From NCBI GenBank assembly GCA_014380545.1, contig JACMJP010000046.1, positions 1-13,156 on the forward strand: DNA of 13,156 nucleotides, in the 5' to 3' direction. A program made the translations under genes and the position numbers. Origin of the DNA: Chitinophagales bacterium (GTDB taxonomy: Bacteria > Bacteroidota > Bacteroidia > Chitinophagales > BACL12). This document shows, piece by piece, positions 7,021-13,156 of the stretch. Under the pieces are notes generated by a model, which worked only from the letters and a program-made list of their open reading frames with translations, made no database searches and was not told where the DNA came from. The stretch's first letter is position 1. Every line of letters begins with the position of its first letter.

Positions 7021-7068
7021 GTCACCACTAATAGCGATTGCGTATGCCGGAAATAAGATTCAATTTTA
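7019..7068 (+). promoter_or_regulatory. Degenerate copy of the operator module upstream of the response regulator (copy 4)
   Basis: The sequence is GAGTCACC, ACTAAT, AGCGATTG, 20 bases, then CAATTTTA. TCACC and GATTG are kept at exactly the spacing seen in the other three modules, but the right arm is AGCGA rather than GGTGA and the -7 box has two mismatches in six fixed positions. It starts on the kinase stop codon and ends about 20 bases before the regulator start. It could be a weak autoregulatory site or a chance match. Confidence 0.35.
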
Positions 7069-7086
7069 CGTTCTAATTATTTTTAT

Positions 7087-7734
7087 ATGCCTATAAGAGT
7101 TTGTGTTTTTGATGATCATAAAAAAGTGCGGGAAGCGCTGGGCGTTATCCTGAAAGGTCATTCTGATTTTGAATTTGCAGGTGCATTTGAAGATTGTAAT
7201 AATGTAATTCGGGATGTTGTGTCCGCTCAACCTGATGTTATTTTAATGGATATAGAAATGCCGGGAGTTTCAGGTATAGAAGCAGTGAAAATAGTACATA
7301 AGGAATTTCCCGCAATTAAAATTATAATGCAAACAGTTTTTGCTGATGATGATAAAATATTTTATTCTATTTGTTTTGGCGCATCGGGTTATTTATTAAA
7401 AAGCACTCCCCCTGGTAAAATTTTGGAAGCACTAAAAGAAGTGAATGAAGGTGGTGCCCCTATGACCCCGCAAATTGCTTCAAAAGTATTACATCTCTTT
7501 CAGCAAAATTTACCCGGTCAACAGATGATGGTAAAGGAAGATTATCAACTTAGTAAAAGGGAAAAAGAGGTGCTTGAATTATTAGTGCAGGGTAAAAGCT
7601 TAAAAATGCTTGCCGGTGAATTGACCATCAGTTACGATACTGTGCGCTCTCATATTAAAAATATTTATGAAAAATTACATGTAGCTTCTATGACCGAAGC
7701 TGTTGCAAAAGCCATCAATGAAAGATTAGTATAA
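7087..7734 (+). CDS. LuxR/NarL-family response regulator
   Basis: This 215-residue regulator has a receiver domain (about 3-120) with acidic pocket Asp9-Asp10, phospho-acceptor Asp55 in LMDIEMPG, Thr83 and Lys105 in YLLKS. It is followed by a LuxR-type helix-turn-helix (about 154-211), with LSKREKEVLELLVQGKS and recognition helix YDTVRSHIKNIYEKL. It sits just behind the HisKA_3 kinase, the usual partner of this regulator class, so phosphotransfer between them is very likely. Regulators of this family bind short inverted repeats as dimers. The TCACC-N6-GGTGA dyad in front of both subtilases and the lipoprotein gene is a reasonable target, and a weaker copy precedes this gene itself. That link is inference from proximity and from the shape of the site. 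No clear terminator follows. Confidence 0.95.
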   Translation: MPIRVCVFDDHKKVREALGVILKGHSDFEFAGAFEDCNNVIRDVVSAQPDVILMDIEMPGVSGIEAVKIVHKEFPAIKIIMQTVFADDDKIFYSICFGASGYLLKSTPPGKILEALKEVNEGGAPMTPQIASKVLHLFQQNLPGQQMMVKEDYQLSKREKEVLELLVQGKSLKMLAGELTISYDTVRSHIKNIYEKLHVASMTEAVAKAINERLV

Positions 7735-7851
7735 TATCCCGTTTCGGCTTCTGTAATTTTTATGTATAAATTCCTCTAAAAAGGGTTTTATCCTTTACAA
7801 CCTTTGCCTTTTTCATTGTATCTTTCACCTACAAACACAACACCTATATTT

Positions 7852-9945
7852 ATGAAAAACACTCTATTCCTTGTAATCACAGCATTACTCCCTTTTGTAT
7901 TAAAGGCACAAATTCCAAATCTTATCTGGGAACAAAATTATGGCGGCACACAAAACGACCGCTTATACGATGGCATGGCAACCCAGGATGGCGGCTATTT
8001 ATTATCGGGCAGTTCAATCTCAAATGATGTTGATGTGAGCGGAAATCACGGTGGTGACGATTATTGGATAGTAAAAACAGATGCTGCAGGAAATTTGGAA
8101 TGGCAAAAAAGTTTAGGCGGATCTATAGACGATGTTGCACTGGGGATGAATAATGATATAGACGGAAACTACATTATATCAGGTTATGCCACCTCCGGCG
8201 ATGGTGATGTTTCTGGTAATTATGGTTTGGGTGATTTCTGGATCGTAAAATTGGATACATTCGGAAACATCATGTTTCAAAACCATTTTGGTGGAGCAAA
8301 AGTTGATCACTCACATCATATTGAACCCATTCCCGGTGGCGGATACATAACAGCCGGAAATTCACGATCAAACACAATTGACGTAACTGGTAATTATGGC
8401 AATTATGATTATTGGGTTGTTCGCCTGGATACTGCAGGAAATATTGTATGGCAAAAAAATATGGGCGGAACAGCATCGGATATTGCATATCCCATTTTAC
8501 CAACTGCTGATGGCAAATTTATTATGAACGGCTATACGCAATCAAATAACAATGATGTATCAGGTAATCATGGTATAGGTGATTATTGGGCGGTTAAATT
8601 AAATGGCTCAGGAAATATCATCTGGAAAAAATGTTTAGGCGGAACAGGTGATGATGTGGGAAAAGATATGGCCATTGCTGATGATGGAAATTATGTTTTT
8701 GCAGGATATACAAATTCAAACGATGGTGATGTTTCGGGCAATCATGGTGCTTCTGATTTCTGGATCATAAAAACAGATACTGCTGGAAATATTTTGTGGC
8801 AAAAAACCTATGGCGGAACAAATAATGAATTATTATACTCCCTTAAAAAAACTACTGACGGAGGATTTCTGGCAGCCGGTTCATCACAATCAATTGATGG
8901 TGATGTTACCACTAATTATGGATCAGCGGATGCATGGGTTATTAAAATAGATGCGGATGGAAATCTTGAATGGCAGAAAACTTTCGGCGGCAGCGATGCT
9001 GAAGAAGCCAGGTCTGCCTTCTTAGCTTCTGATGGCGGATTTATGCTTGCCGCTTTTACCGAGTCAATTGATTTTGATGTTACTTCTACAAATGGTGCTT
9101 ATGATTTCTGGTTAACAAAATTTGCTTTGGATGAAGAAATATGCGATAACGGAATAGATGATGATGCAAATAATTTAATTGATGATGGATGTGTAACGCT
9201 TAGCGTTACTCCGGGCAACGATACTATAGTTTGCAAAGGAACGATAGTGAGCTTGTGCGCAAACCCCGCAATATTCACAACTTATCAATGGTATAAAAAC
9301 GGAGTAATAATTTCGGGAGCAACTTCTTCCTGTTATAACACCACTAAAACAGGAGCCTATTCTTTACAGGCAATATTGAGCAGCACTACTTATTTTTCTG
9401 ATACAGTAAATGTTACTGTTGTAAATAAACCAAATGCTACAGTTACTGTATTAAGTGATCTTGATCTTTGCCCAACAGGCACTGCCCCGCTAAGGGCAAA
9501 TAACGGAACAGGTTTTAGCTGGCAATGGTACAAGGACGGAAGTTTAATTTCAGGCGCAACTTCAAGAAATTATATTTCAACAACAACAGGAAATTATAAA
9601 GTGAAAGTAAGCAACTCAACAGGCTGCTTTAAAATATCACCTGAAGTAACAGTATTTACAACATGCAGAGAAAGTGATATGACTGCAAGCGAAAATAATT
9701 TCAGCATAACACCTAACCCGAACATCGGCGCTTTTATTATCAGCCTTAATAATATTCAAACAAAAGAAGATATTACTATTCAAATTATGGATATAACAGG
9801 AAAAGTTATTTTTGAAACAATAGAAAAAGCATCACAAAACATTAACCTGCATTTTAATAATAAAGACCTGCCTGCAGGAAATTATTTTGTGCGGGCCGTG
9901 AGCGAAAATGCTGTGATGGTGAGAAAGGTGATAGTTGGCAATTGA
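7852..9945 (+). CDS. Secreted seven-repeat (likely beta-propeller) protein with Ig-like domains and T9SS sorting tail
   Basis: This 697-residue protein is exported by Sec (signal MKNTLFLVITALLPFVLKA) and then by the type IX system. Residues 26-425 hold seven tandem repeats with an exact 58-residue period: the W/F-x-x-x-x-GG motif starts at 26, 84, 142, 200, 258, 316 and 374. Each repeat contains DGG(Y/F), a GDVSGN(H/Y)G-like turn and D(F/Y)W(I/V)VK. Seven units suggest a seven-bladed propeller. Then come an aspartate-rich, probably calcium-binding loop CDNGIDDDANNLIDDGC (431-447), two Ig-like modules each with QWYK(N/D)G..ISGAT (479 and 558), and a C-terminal T9SS type A sorting domain (about 616-697: SITPNPNIGAF, MDITGKVIFE, LPAGNYFVRA, KVIVGN). 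The ATG at 7852 is chosen because it begins the signal peptide. A terminator follows. The ligand is unknown, and a surface binding or adhesion role is a guess. Confidence 0.93.
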   Translation: MKNTLFLVITALLPFVLKAQIPNLIWEQNYGGTQNDRLYDGMATQDGGYLLSGSSISNDVDVSGNHGGDDYWIVKTDAAGNLEWQKSLGGSIDDVALGMNNDIDGNYIISGYATSGDGDVSGNYGLGDFWIVKLDTFGNIMFQNHFGGAKVDHSHHIEPIPGGGYITAGNSRSNTIDVTGNYGNYDYWVVRLDTAGNIVWQKNMGGTASDIAYPILPTADGKFIMNGYTQSNNNDVSGNHGIGDYWAVKLNGSGNIIWKKCLGGTGDDVGKDMAIADDGNYVFAGYTNSNDGDVSGNHGASDFWIIKTDTAGNILWQKTYGGTNNELLYSLKKTTDGGFLAAGSSQSIDGDVTTNYGSADAWVIKIDADGNLEWQKTFGGSDAEEARSAFLASDGGFMLAAFTESIDFDVTSTNGAYDFWLTKFALDEEICDNGIDDDANNLIDDGCVTLSVTPGNDTIVCKGTIVSLCANPAIFTTYQWYKNGVIISGATSSCYNTTKTGAYSLQAILSSTTYFSDTVNVTVVNKPNATVTVLSDLDLCPTGTAPLRANNGTGFSWQWYKDGSLISGATSRNYISTTTGNYKVKVSNSTGCFKISPEVTVFTTCRESDMTASENNFSITPNPNIGAFIISLNNIQTKEDITIQIMDITGKVIFETIEKASQNINLHFNNKDLPAGNYFVRAVSENAVMVRKVIVGN
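7927..9126 (+). repeat. Seven tandem repeats of exactly 174 bases inside the secreted protein gene
   Basis: Protein repeats start at residues 26, 84, 142, 200, 258, 316 and 374, all 58 residues apart, which is 174 bases with no insertion or deletion. The DNA copies have diverged, although stretches such as ggtgatgttt and tggcaaaaaa recur. These are coding repeats, not a CRISPR or a non-coding satellite. Confidence 0.9.
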
Positions 9946-9973
9946 TAGAAAAACTTAATTCATTATAAAATTC

Positions 9974-9998
9974 AATCCGGTGATGAGCTGGATTTTTT
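9974..9998 (+). terminator. Rho-independent terminator after the T9SS protein gene
   Basis: A 7-base stem with one G-U pair (9974-9980 with 9988-9994, loop of 7) is followed by a T run (9993-9998). It lies about 29 bases after the stop codon at 9945. Confidence 0.65.
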
Positions 9999-10004
9999 AT
10001 TTAA

Positions 10005-10235
10005 ATATTTTCGTGTGTAAGCCGGAATCATTTCCTCATCAGCCGGAGCCACCCAACCACCCCATGGAGTCATTCATTTTTAGCGACAGATACCCAAAGT
10101 CCCTATTTAGATACACGGGCAAAATTAGATGCAACAAAACCGGAAACAAGAAAGTATCGTGCAATATTTTATGATAAAGTAGCTGATAATTTAATGGGTA
10201 TGTGGAGCGATGAAATAATGATAGTGGTTCCGTAA
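10005..10235 (+). pseudogene. C-terminal remnant of a degraded gene
   Basis: One frame stays open from 10005 to the TAA at 10233-10235 but has no ATG start. From about 10062 it reads as ordinary protein: PWSHSFLATDTQSPYLD, TRAKLDATKPETRKYRAIFY, then DKVADNLMGMWSDEIMIVVP and stop. The PYLDTR, PETRKYRA and MWSDEIMIVV segments look like the end of a larger Bacteroidota protein family that finishes with a fibronectin-like strand pattern. I recall such endings but cannot name the family. The upstream part (10005-10061) does not look protein-like, and the rest of the gene is missing. The strong terminator right behind it (10264-10297) is probably its original terminator. A short ATG-started frame at 9980-10174 overlaps it in another phase and is not the real gene. 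Confidence 0.55.
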
Positions 10236-10263
10236 ATAAATTTTTTTGATTGATTCTTTAAAC

Positions 10264-10297
10264 ATCCGCCTTCAATTTTTGAGGGCGGATTTTTTTT
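10264..10297 (+). terminator. Strong rho-independent terminator
   Basis: A 12-base stem with one G-U pair (10264-10275 with 10279-10290, loop of 3) contains ATCCGCC/GGCGGAT and is followed by a run of eight T (10290-10297). It lies 28 bases after the stop of the gene remnant and blocks read-through toward the AlbA-domain gene. Confidence 0.9.
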
Positions 10298-10336
10298 GTG
10301 AAGATGATGTTCCTTAATCCTGCATAATTTGGTGGG

Positions 10337-10352
10337 ATTACTCATGAGTAAT
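10337..10352 (+). promoter_or_regulatory. Perfect 16-base palindrome ATTACTCATGAGTAAT
   Basis: The site is its own reverse complement over all 16 bases and lies 112 bases before the AlbA-domain gene, in the otherwise empty stretch 10298-10464. A dimeric DNA-binding protein could use it as an operator, or it could mark the edge of an inserted segment. I see no clear promoter next to it. Confidence 0.4.
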
Positions 10353-10464
10353 ATTTAATTTAAGGGTATTCGTGAAATAGCTTCGCTTTGTTGGAGAAGG
10401 TTTTTGTAGGTTTGTTTCGCTAATAAATAAGGTATGCGATATATTTTGCCAACCACTACAAACT

Positions 10465-11610
10465 ATGACACTAAAGGAACTTAAAGATCAAATTGCAATA
10501 ACAGTCGACAATCTAAAAAACCATGGGTTGTTTCCGAAAGAGAATAATCTATTTGACTATAAAACTGAATTAAATTTTTTTAGTATTACAGATCCTGTTG
10601 ATGTGTTTATGAAGAATTTCGCAAAAGACATTTTATCTTTTTGCAATGGAGATGGAGGCATTATAATACTAGGTATTAAGGAGGACAAGGCAAAAGGAAC
10701 TTTAGAAGATGTAGGTTTAGACATAACCAACATTGATTTGCTAAACAAAGTTGACTTGAATTTAATTACACAAAAGTTTGAAAAAATTGCAAAAGTTGGA
10801 GTCGGTGTTGACCTCCAATCTTTCCAGACAGGAACACGGAAATTTTATTACTTACTAATTGAAAAACAAAATCAAGTTTTAATACCTGTCAATGACTTTC
10901 CTGATTATAAGATTAAGAAAGGAGAAATATTATATAGAACTTCAAGCAAGAATGAAATTGCAAATTTAACCACACAAGATTTTAATAGATTTCTTCAAAT
11001 AAAGGCAAATGAAAAGAACAAAGAGTTTATGGAAATTTGGTCAAAGCTCTTGCCGGAAATTTTTGATATTAATCCAAGAGAGGTATTAATAATAAATCCA
11101 AAAAGTAATAAAATTTACGGCTTTAATGGAAAGGAAAATATATTATCCAGTAGTGACATTGAAATCGACAAGACCGACCAAGGAGTATTTAATATTATCT
11201 TAAATGCAATTTCAGCGGGGGACATCGGAAAAATTTCTGACGTAGAAGGAAAGCCTTTGTATAAAATTGTTGGTGAAATAAAATCATCTTCGCCAAGACA
11301 ATACATTTCACTTTCGACTTTACTTGGAGAGGCTTTAAAAAAGGCAAAATATACAATTTCAAGTGTTCAACTAAAAGTATTAATGAAACATTTAGGCTGG
11401 GTAACAGATGACAAATTCAAAGTGGAAAATCCAATTAAAGACCCAACTAATCCGAGATTTCACCAATATATTTGGTTAGAAAACTTCGACAAAATAAAGG
11501 ACGTTCATAAGGTGGTTTGTTCTGAAAAAGCAATCTCTAAAATTGTTGACGCAGTTAACGACCATTCGACACATAAAACAGTATATGGTAAGACATTGGC
11601 TAAGAGATAA
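10465..11610 (+). CDS. AlbA_2 / Schlafen-like (divergent AAA_4) domain protein
   Basis: This is a 381-residue, probably cytoplasmic protein. Residues about 25-180 match the AlbA_2 (Schlafen AlbA_2, PF04326) pattern: YKTELNFF at 32-39 (the conserved E-K/E element), ILSFCNGDGGIIILGI at 56-71 (the hallmark NxxGG core), and a late YRTSSKNEIANLTTQDF (158-173). Proteins with this domain include DNA-binding regulators and Schlafen-type nucleases, and many occur in accessory or defence loci. The C-terminal half (about 190-381) is unknown to me; KVLMKHLGWVTDDKF near 325-339 may be a winged-helix-like element. The gene stands alone, bounded by a strong terminator upstream and an attC-like inverted repeat downstream, which suggests a mobile or accessory origin. 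The length appears complete. The domain call is secure; the biochemical function is open. Confidence 0.82.
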   Translation: MTLKELKDQIAITVDNLKNHGLFPKENNLFDYKTELNFFSITDPVDVFMKNFAKDILSFCNGDGGIIILGIKEDKAKGTLEDVGLDITNIDLLNKVDLNLITQKFEKIAKVGVGVDLQSFQTGTRKFYYLLIEKQNQVLIPVNDFPDYKIKKGEILYRTSSKNEIANLTTQDFNRFLQIKANEKNKEFMEIWSKLLPEIFDINPREVLIINPKSNKIYGFNGKENILSSSDIEIDKTDQGVFNIILNAISAGDIGKISDVEGKPLYKIVGEIKSSSPRQYISLSTLLGEALKKAKYTISSVQLKVLMKHLGWVTDDKFKVENPIKDPTNPRFHQYIWLENFDKIKDVHKVVCSEKAISKIVDAVNDHSTHKTVYGKTLAKR

Positions 11611-11617
11611 TACATCA

Positions 11618-11750
11618 CATAACAGTACATTTGCAATAGGCGGCGTTTCGTTCTCCGCAAACAGTTTTGTAGTTAATCAAACATTAGTTTTTCAAATCAA
11701 GTTTAGTGGTAAAAGTCCCGCCCTTGGGGGTAGCTGCAAAACGTTAGTGG
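11618..11750. repeat. Imperfect long inverted repeat, reminiscent of an integron attC or cassette-end site
   Basis: This roughly 130-base stretch begins right after the AlbA-domain gene. Its ends and interior pair imperfectly: TAAC (11620-11623) with GTTA (11743-11746), TTTGCA (11630-11635) with TGCAAA (11735-11740), and GGCGG (11639-11643) with CCGCC (11718-11722). AAC and GTT ends enclosing a bulged imperfect palindrome are the general design of integron attC sites, though the flanking bases do not fit the R box consensus exactly. It may instead be another family of dispersed repeat. A 78-codon frame at 11543-11779 crosses it and is not a credible gene. No integrase is in the window. Confidence 0.4.
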
Positions 11751-11796
11751 CATTTTACCGAGATCCATACACAATGTAATATTAAAAAAGCAAAAA

Positions 11797-13156
11797 ATGA
11801 AATTAACAATTTTAATTACCATTCTTTTCATTGAACAAATAGCATTTGGACAAGACAATATTCATAAAATTGATAGTTTATTGACTTCATTTTATAACAA
11901 TGGAAATCTCAATGGGAATGTATTAATCGCTGAAAAAGGAAAAGTAGTTTATAAAAAATCTTTTGGCTTTTCCAATGAAACCACAAAAGAAAAATTAAAT
12001 GACAATTCAATTTTTGAATTAGCATCGGTATCAAAACAGTTTACCGCAATGGCAATTGTAATACTTAAAGAAAAAGGCAAATTGAACTACGAAGATAAAA
12101 TTTCAAAATATATTCCTGAATTATCAGACTATCCTAATATTACAATAAGAAACTTGCTAAACCATACAGGCGGACTGCCTGACTATATGGAAATAATGGA
12201 TACTACATTTGATAAAAGTAAGATTGCTACAAATAAAGATATTATTTCAACATTTGCGAAACTAAAACCACAGGTATTGTTTGAACCAAATACAAATTGG
12301 GAATATAGTAATACAGGCTATGCTCTATTGGCTTCTATTATTGAAAAAGTAACAGGTATGTCGTATGGTGAATATTTACACAAAGTCATTTTTAAACCCC
12401 TGGAAATGACAAATACTTTTGTTTACAGAAGAAGATTCGAACCTAAAAAAATTGATAATTATGCTTATGGGTATATCTTTTCTGATAGTTTAAATAAATA
12501 CATTCTGCCAGACGATTTAGCCGAATCAAAAATCGTTGTATGGCTTGATGGAATTGTTGGAGACGGTACAGTAAACTCAACAGTAATTGATTTACTAAAA
12601 TGGGACAGAGCTTTGTATACCGACAAACTAATTTCAAAAGAAAGTAAAAACGAGATTTTTACTTCAGCGGAAATAAATGATAAATCAAAAACAGATTATG
12701 GCTTTGGTTGGTTTATAGAAGACAATGGAGTTTATGGAAACATAGTAAATCATACAGGTGGTTGGCCTGGATATATGACCTTTATTGACAGGCATATACA
12801 AAATGATTATACTATAATAGTACTTTTAAATTACATCAACAATAATACCTATATACCAGTAGCAGATTTGAGGCGTATTCTTTATAATATTGAACCTATA
12901 AAATTTATTGAACTTAAAAAGGAAGAAACAGAAAAATTTGCAGGTGAATATAAAAATAGTAATGGGAAAGTCGTGAAATTGATTTGTGAAAATGGAACAC
13001 TTTATAGAACAACTGATGACGGAGAAAAATTTGAACTGAAAGCCATTTCAACCACTAAATTTCAAATGATGAAATATAGTCCTGATATTTTCTATGAATT
13101 TATTATTAAAGACAATAAAGTTGAAAAATATATAATGACACAACCTGAGTTGAAAA
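11797..13156 (+). CDS. Serine hydrolase, beta-lactamase class C / PBP4-like family (runs off right edge)
   Basis: A reading frame open from the ATG at 11797 to the window end gives 453 residues. The N-terminus (MKLTILITILFIEQIAFGQ) is a Sec signal peptide, so the enzyme should act in the periplasm or outside. The beta-lactamase class C fold (PF00144) is marked by SVSK with nucleophile Ser77 and Lys80, the YSN motif at 170-172 with Tyr170, and HTGG at 319-322 in place of the KTG triad. HTGGLPDY (123-130) and YGFGWFI (301-307) are also typical of the family. After about residue 375 comes a small beta-rich C-terminal region (EKFAGEYKNSNGKVVKL), common in these proteins. Members act as D-Ala peptidases, esterases or amide hydrolases, and most are not antibiotic-resistance enzymes. 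It follows the attC-like repeat and has no close partner gene in view. The end is missing. Confidence 0.93.
   Translation, partial: MKLTILITILFIEQIAFGQDNIHKIDSLLTSFYNNGNLNGNVLIAEKGKVVYKKSFGFSNETTKEKLNDNSIFELASVSKQFTAMAIVILKEKGKLNYEDKISKYIPELSDYPNITIRNLLNHTGGLPDYMEIMDTTFDKSKIATNKDIISTFAKLKPQVLFEPNTNWEYSNTGYALLASIIEKVTGMSYGEYLHKVIFKPLEMTNTFVYRRRFEPKKIDNYAYGYIFSDSLNKYILPDDLAESKIVVWLDGIVGDGTVNSTVIDLLKWDRALYTDKLISKESKNEIFTSAEINDKSKTDYGFGWFIEDNGVYGNIVNHTGGWPGYMTFIDRHIQNDYTIIVLLNYINNNTYIPVADLRRILYNIEPIKFIELKKEETEKFAGEYKNSNGKVVKLICENGTLYRTTDDGEKFELKAISTTKFQMMKYSPDIFYEFIIKDNKVEKYIMTQPELK

Noticed and set aside
7804..7851. Upstream TTG start for the T9SS protein
   Set aside because: The ATG at 7852 opens a textbook signal peptide, and the extra 16 residues would disrupt it.
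7927..9126. Regularly spaced direct repeats considered as a CRISPR array
   Set aside because: The period is 174 bases, the repeats are coding and diverged, and there are no short identical repeats with unique spacers.
11543..11779. Plus-strand frame of 78 codons across the inverted repeat
   Set aside because: It overlaps the end of the AlbA-domain gene in another frame and follows the palindromic element. The translation has no protein-like pattern.
12443..12637. Minus-strand frame of 64 codons inside the serine hydrolase
   Set aside because: It is antisense to a well-supported enzyme gene.
11797..13156. Calling the hydrolase an antibiotic-resistance beta-lactamase
   Set aside because: SxxK, YxN and HTGG are shared by many class C-fold esterases and peptidases, and nothing here shows beta-lactam hydrolysis.

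Overview
This window looks like a chromosomal segment of an AT-rich member of the Bacteroidota. The evidence is a secreted protein with a type IX secretion (T9SS) sorting tail, several promoters of the Bacteroidota type (TTG, about 20 bases, then TAnnTTTG), start codons without Shine-Dalgarno sequences, and a TPR sensor kinase paired with a LuxR-type response regulator. I cannot name the genus.

Layout. 1-388 (minus) is the 5' part of cysS, the only clear housekeeping gene. 525-737 (minus) is a 70-residue lipoprotein. 1076-2272 (minus) and 2521-3666 (plus) are two divergently transcribed subtilisin-like proteases, neither with a visible secretion signal. Downstream of the second protease on the plus strand are two tandem paralogous proteins of unknown function (3697-4329 and 4383-5012), a membrane TPR histidine kinase (5095-7020) and its likely partner response regulator (7087-7734). 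7852-9945 is a T9SS-exported seven-repeat protein with Ig-like domains. 9946-10464 holds two terminators, a degraded gene end and a 16-base palindrome. 10465-11610 encodes an AlbA_2/Schlafen-type protein. It is followed by an imperfect inverted-repeat element of about 130 bases, reminiscent of a cassette recombination site, and then by a serine hydrolase of the beta-lactamase class C family that runs off the right end.

The most interesting result is regulatory. The lipoprotein and both subtilases share the same promoter-operator module: TCACC, six bases, GGTGATTG (GGGGATTG in one copy), 20 or 21 bases, then TAnnTTTG or a one-mismatch version. The final TTG of the operator is also the -33 element. 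A weaker fourth copy with the same spacing lies just upstream of the response regulator gene. The natural inference is a small dedicated regulon. A kinase senses something in the periplasm, and the LuxR-type regulator binds the 22-base dyad and controls two proteases, the paired proteins with an identical TKGKGTTDQ tail, the small lipoprotein and perhaps itself. The sequence shows the shared sites directly. The regulator's identity and the purpose of the system are inference.
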